Shown here in pieces: positions 28,734 to 30,128 of a stretch of 30,128 nt of DNA. The position numbers and the translations under genes are program-made. Location: the NCBI GenBank assembly GCA_002441145.1, contig DJVK01000024.1, forward strand, positions 1 to 30,128, given 5' to 3'. The stretch is from Candidatus Saccharibacteria bacterium UBA6258 (GTDB lineage Bacteria; Patescibacteriota; Saccharimonadia; Saccharimonadales; Saccharimonadaceae). The notes under the pieces are model-generated. The model had not been told where the DNA came from and made no database searches. It was given only the letters and a program-made list of their open reading frames with translations. The stretch's first letter is position 1. The number at the start of each line of letters is the position of its first letter.

Positions 28734-28768
28734 ATCGTCGGAACTCACTGCTACCCGTAAGGATCATC

Positions 28769-29194
28769 ATGATGCTTTTCGACCTCAGTAGGCATGTCGA
28801 CTACTTGCGCGACAACTTCGGCACGGTCACAATCGCCGCCGTACGGCGCGACTCGCCAATCATCACCGAGGTTCCACCTGGTATCACCGCTATGCCGGCG
28901 GTCACTGCCCACATGACGTACGTCAGTTACGACGGGCCTCAGGTCATCGATGACTTCCTGGAGTCCAGCAAGCTCGAAGTGCTCTGCTGGATAGAACTCC
29001 GGGCATACAATGCGCATCTAGACTCCTTCACGGGCGTATCCAAGTACGACGGCCGACACTTGGCCGTGCACATGGACATGCTCGATAGTGGCTACGGGTA
29101 CATCGCAGCCCAGGCTGGCAGCTACTCCGACCTTCAGATCGTCTTCGACGACATGCTCAGGCGAATCGGCGACACGCAGCATCACAGCGGCTAG
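28769..29194 (+). CDS. Array paralogue 4, unknown small protein
   Basis: Family not recognised; closest in pattern to paralogue 1. The 141-residue product has FDLSRHVDYLRDNFGTVTIAAVRRD, then EVPPGITAMPA, HMTYVSYDG, a helix VIDDFLESSKLEVLCWIELRAY, and GRHLAVHMDMLDSGYGYIAAQAG. It is acidic, soluble and without signal peptide. Two adjacent ATGs (28769 and 28772) follow TAAGGA at 5 and 8 nt, so either may be used. The cassette lacks the leader hairpin of the other three but keeps the promoter, closing strands, 3' hairpin and terminator. G/C-ending codons contrast with the SDR gene that follows. Confidence 0.74.
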   Translation: MMLFDLSRHVDYLRDNFGTVTIAAVRRDSPIITEVPPGITAMPAVTAHMTYVSYDGPQVIDDFLESSKLEVLCWIELRAYNAHLDSFTGVSKYDGRHLAVHMDMLDSGYGYIAAQAGSYSDLQIVFDDMLRRIGDTQHHSG

Positions 29195-29207
29195 TTCGGC
29201 GTTCACC

Positions 29208-29233
29208 GTGACGGAAGCCACCCCGCGTCGGGG
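29208..29233 (+). other. 3' closing strand and small hairpin, array cassette 4
   Basis: GTGACGGAA (29208-29216) complements 28725-28733. CCCC (29221-29224) and GGGG (29230-29233) form the small hairpin. Confidence 0.75.
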
Positions 29234-29240
29234 CGTACAA

Positions 29241-29293
29241 AAGGGCGCTTTATGGACTAACCGGTCTGTAAAGCGCCCTTGCTTTCGTTTTTA
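29241..29293 (+). terminator. Terminator of array cassette 4
   Basis: AAGGGCGCTTTA (29241-29252) and TAAAGCGCCCTT (29269-29280), then GCTTTCGTTTTT. The stem is identical to cassette 3, pointing to recent duplication or conversion. Confidence 0.93.
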
Positions 29294-29301
29294 GACTTCT
29301 T

Positions 29302-30108
29302 TTATTTTAATAACGATTTCATCTGTTTCGCAATAAGCTTTGTCGCGTACACCGGCGCTAGGCGATACAGCTTATTCATCATCTTCGAATCACTACCCGT
29401 GAATATTTGCGGCTTGTTTGCTTGCATGCCATCAATAATTATCTTAGCCGCTTCACTCGCTGGGAGCATCTTATATTTCGACTCTTCAGCAGTCGCATCG
29501 CCAGGCATCGCTACCTGTGAGTTCTTGGTGATATCCGTCTTAGTCGCACCCGGGAAGGCGATACTCACGCGCACATTCGTGTTTAACAGCTCGGCAAACA
29601 GCGCTTCGGTCATCAGCTTGACCGCCGCTTTTGATGCGCCATAAATACCCTGGCCAGGCACTGGCAAAAAGCCGCCCATGCTCGATACATTCACCACATG
29701 TGCCTCGGGGCGGGTGAGTAAACCTGGCAAAAATGCCTTTGTCATATACAACGTGCCGTAAAAGTTTACGTTCATCACGCGCTCGATCGCATCATATTCT
29801 AGCTCGTTGATTTTCACGAACGGCTGGATTATCCCCGCGCAGTTAATAAGCCCGTCAATTTCTTTACCTTGTGCTTCAACAATCGCAAACGGCAGTGCAG
29901 CGACGGCAGTTTTATCGGTGATATTTATTGCATGCACGCTCAGGCTCGATGCATGTTCGCCAGCTCGCTCTTTTAACGCGGCGAGGCTCTCTCCGCGTAG
30001 GTCAACGGCAGCAACATAGGCTCCGCGCGCTAATAACTGTAATGCGATTTCGCCACCAATTCCACCACCTGCGCCAGTGACGGCAATGACTTTGTGTTGT
30101 ACGTTCAT
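29302..30108 (-). CDS. Short-chain dehydrogenase/reductase
   Basis: The 268-residue protein has the classical SDR signature: TGAGGGIGG for cofactor binding, NCAG in the middle, Ser in VVNVSSMGG and the YGASKAA active-site Tyr/Lys. The Asp in AAVDLRGES after the second strand suggests NAD(H) preference. The C-terminal part (FTGSDSKMMNKLYRLAP) resembles SDRs acting on lipid or polyketide-like substrates; the substrate is unknown. The ATG at 30108 is chosen because TATACT (complement of 30115-30120) lies 6 nt upstream, giving a leaderless mRNA. Its 3' end faces the terminator of array cassette 4. Confidence 0.9.
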   Translation of the reverse strand: MNVQHKVIAVTGAGGGIGGEIALQLLARGAYVAAVDLRGESLAALKERAGEHASSLSVHAINITDKTAVAALPFAIVEAQGKEIDGLINCAGIIQPFVKINELEYDAIERVMNVNFYGTLYMTKAFLPGLLTRPEAHVVNVSSMGGFLPVPGQGIYGASKAAVKLMTEALFAELLNTNVRVSIAFPGATKTDITKNSQVAMPGDATAEESKYKMLPASEAAKIIIDGMQANKPQIFTGSDSKMMNKLYRLAPVYATKLIAKQMKSLLK

Positions 30109-30128
30109 AATTACAGTATAGCGCAAGC

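Noticed and set aside
26182..29293. CRISPR or simple tandem repeat
   Set aside because: Repeated parts are about 600 bp or more apart, are promoters, hairpins and terminators, and enclose complete genes.

Overview
The window looks like a chromosome segment from a Candidatus Saccharibacteria (TM7) or closely related Patescibacteria/CPR bacterium. This is inferred from gene content and style, not from a search. It has small, mostly single-gene transcription units, a type IV pilin, a sortase, DUF3048 and PEGA envelope proteins, and no biosynthetic operons. Most ordinary genes have an extended -10 box only 6-10 nt before the ATG, so their mRNAs should be leaderless. TGA is used as a stop, so this is not the UGA-glycine code of SR1/Gracilibacteria.

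Layout: 1-5142 holds a partial ABC-F ATPase, a structured intergenic stretch, smpB, a Nudix protein, an alpha/beta hydrolase and two divergent GT4 glycosyltransferases. 5143-6973 holds pyrH with a small high-GC cassette on each side. 6995-10564 holds xthA, an MTH1-like Nudix hydrolase, two tandem HAD-IB phosphatases and a possible NAD(P)HX-dehydratase-like protein. 10614-18735 is an envelope block: tRNA-Leu, sortase, PEGA/propeller protein, DUF4367-like membrane protein, gltX, DUF3048 lipoprotein-like protein and histidine kinase, followed by a receiver-only response regulator. 19200-19412 holds tRNA-Glu with a duplicated 3' end (att-like scar). 19420-25310 alternates ordinary genes (zwf, a CarD-like regulator, a Nudix) with high-GC cassettes, including a 508-aa secreted protein. 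25348-26133 is yaaA. 26182-29295 is a tandem array of four related cassettes with a type IV pilin between the first and second. The window ends with an SDR dehydrogenase.

The most unusual signal is a second class of gene scattered among the ordinary ones. I count ten cassettes: at 5.2, 6.5, 19.5, 21.5, 23.2, 25.0, 26.3, 27.4, 28.1 and 28.8 kb. Each encodes one protein, with C/G-rich third codon positions unlike the neighbours, and each has its own leader. Most have a near-consensus promoter with an exact 17-bp spacer, a good Shine-Dalgarno site and strong 3' hairpins. In six of them a segment of the 5' leader is perfectly complementary to a segment just after the gene: 16 bp in the 6.5-kb cassette, 9 bp in the 21.5-kb one, and 10, 10, 8 and 9 bp in the array. 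In two array members the pairing partners differ in a compensatory way, and the stop codon lies inside the 3' strand. This suggests mRNAs whose ends pair to enclose the reading frame, or else a mobile cassette bounded by inverted repeats. None of the encoded families is one I recognise with confidence.

Functional themes: oxidative damage and nucleotide sanitation (xthA, MTH1-like, yaaA, other Nudix proteins), surface assembly and sensing (sortase, pilin, DUF3048, PEGA, kinase/receiver), glycan or glycolipid synthesis (two GT4 enzymes) and translation quality control (smpB, ABC-F, gltX).
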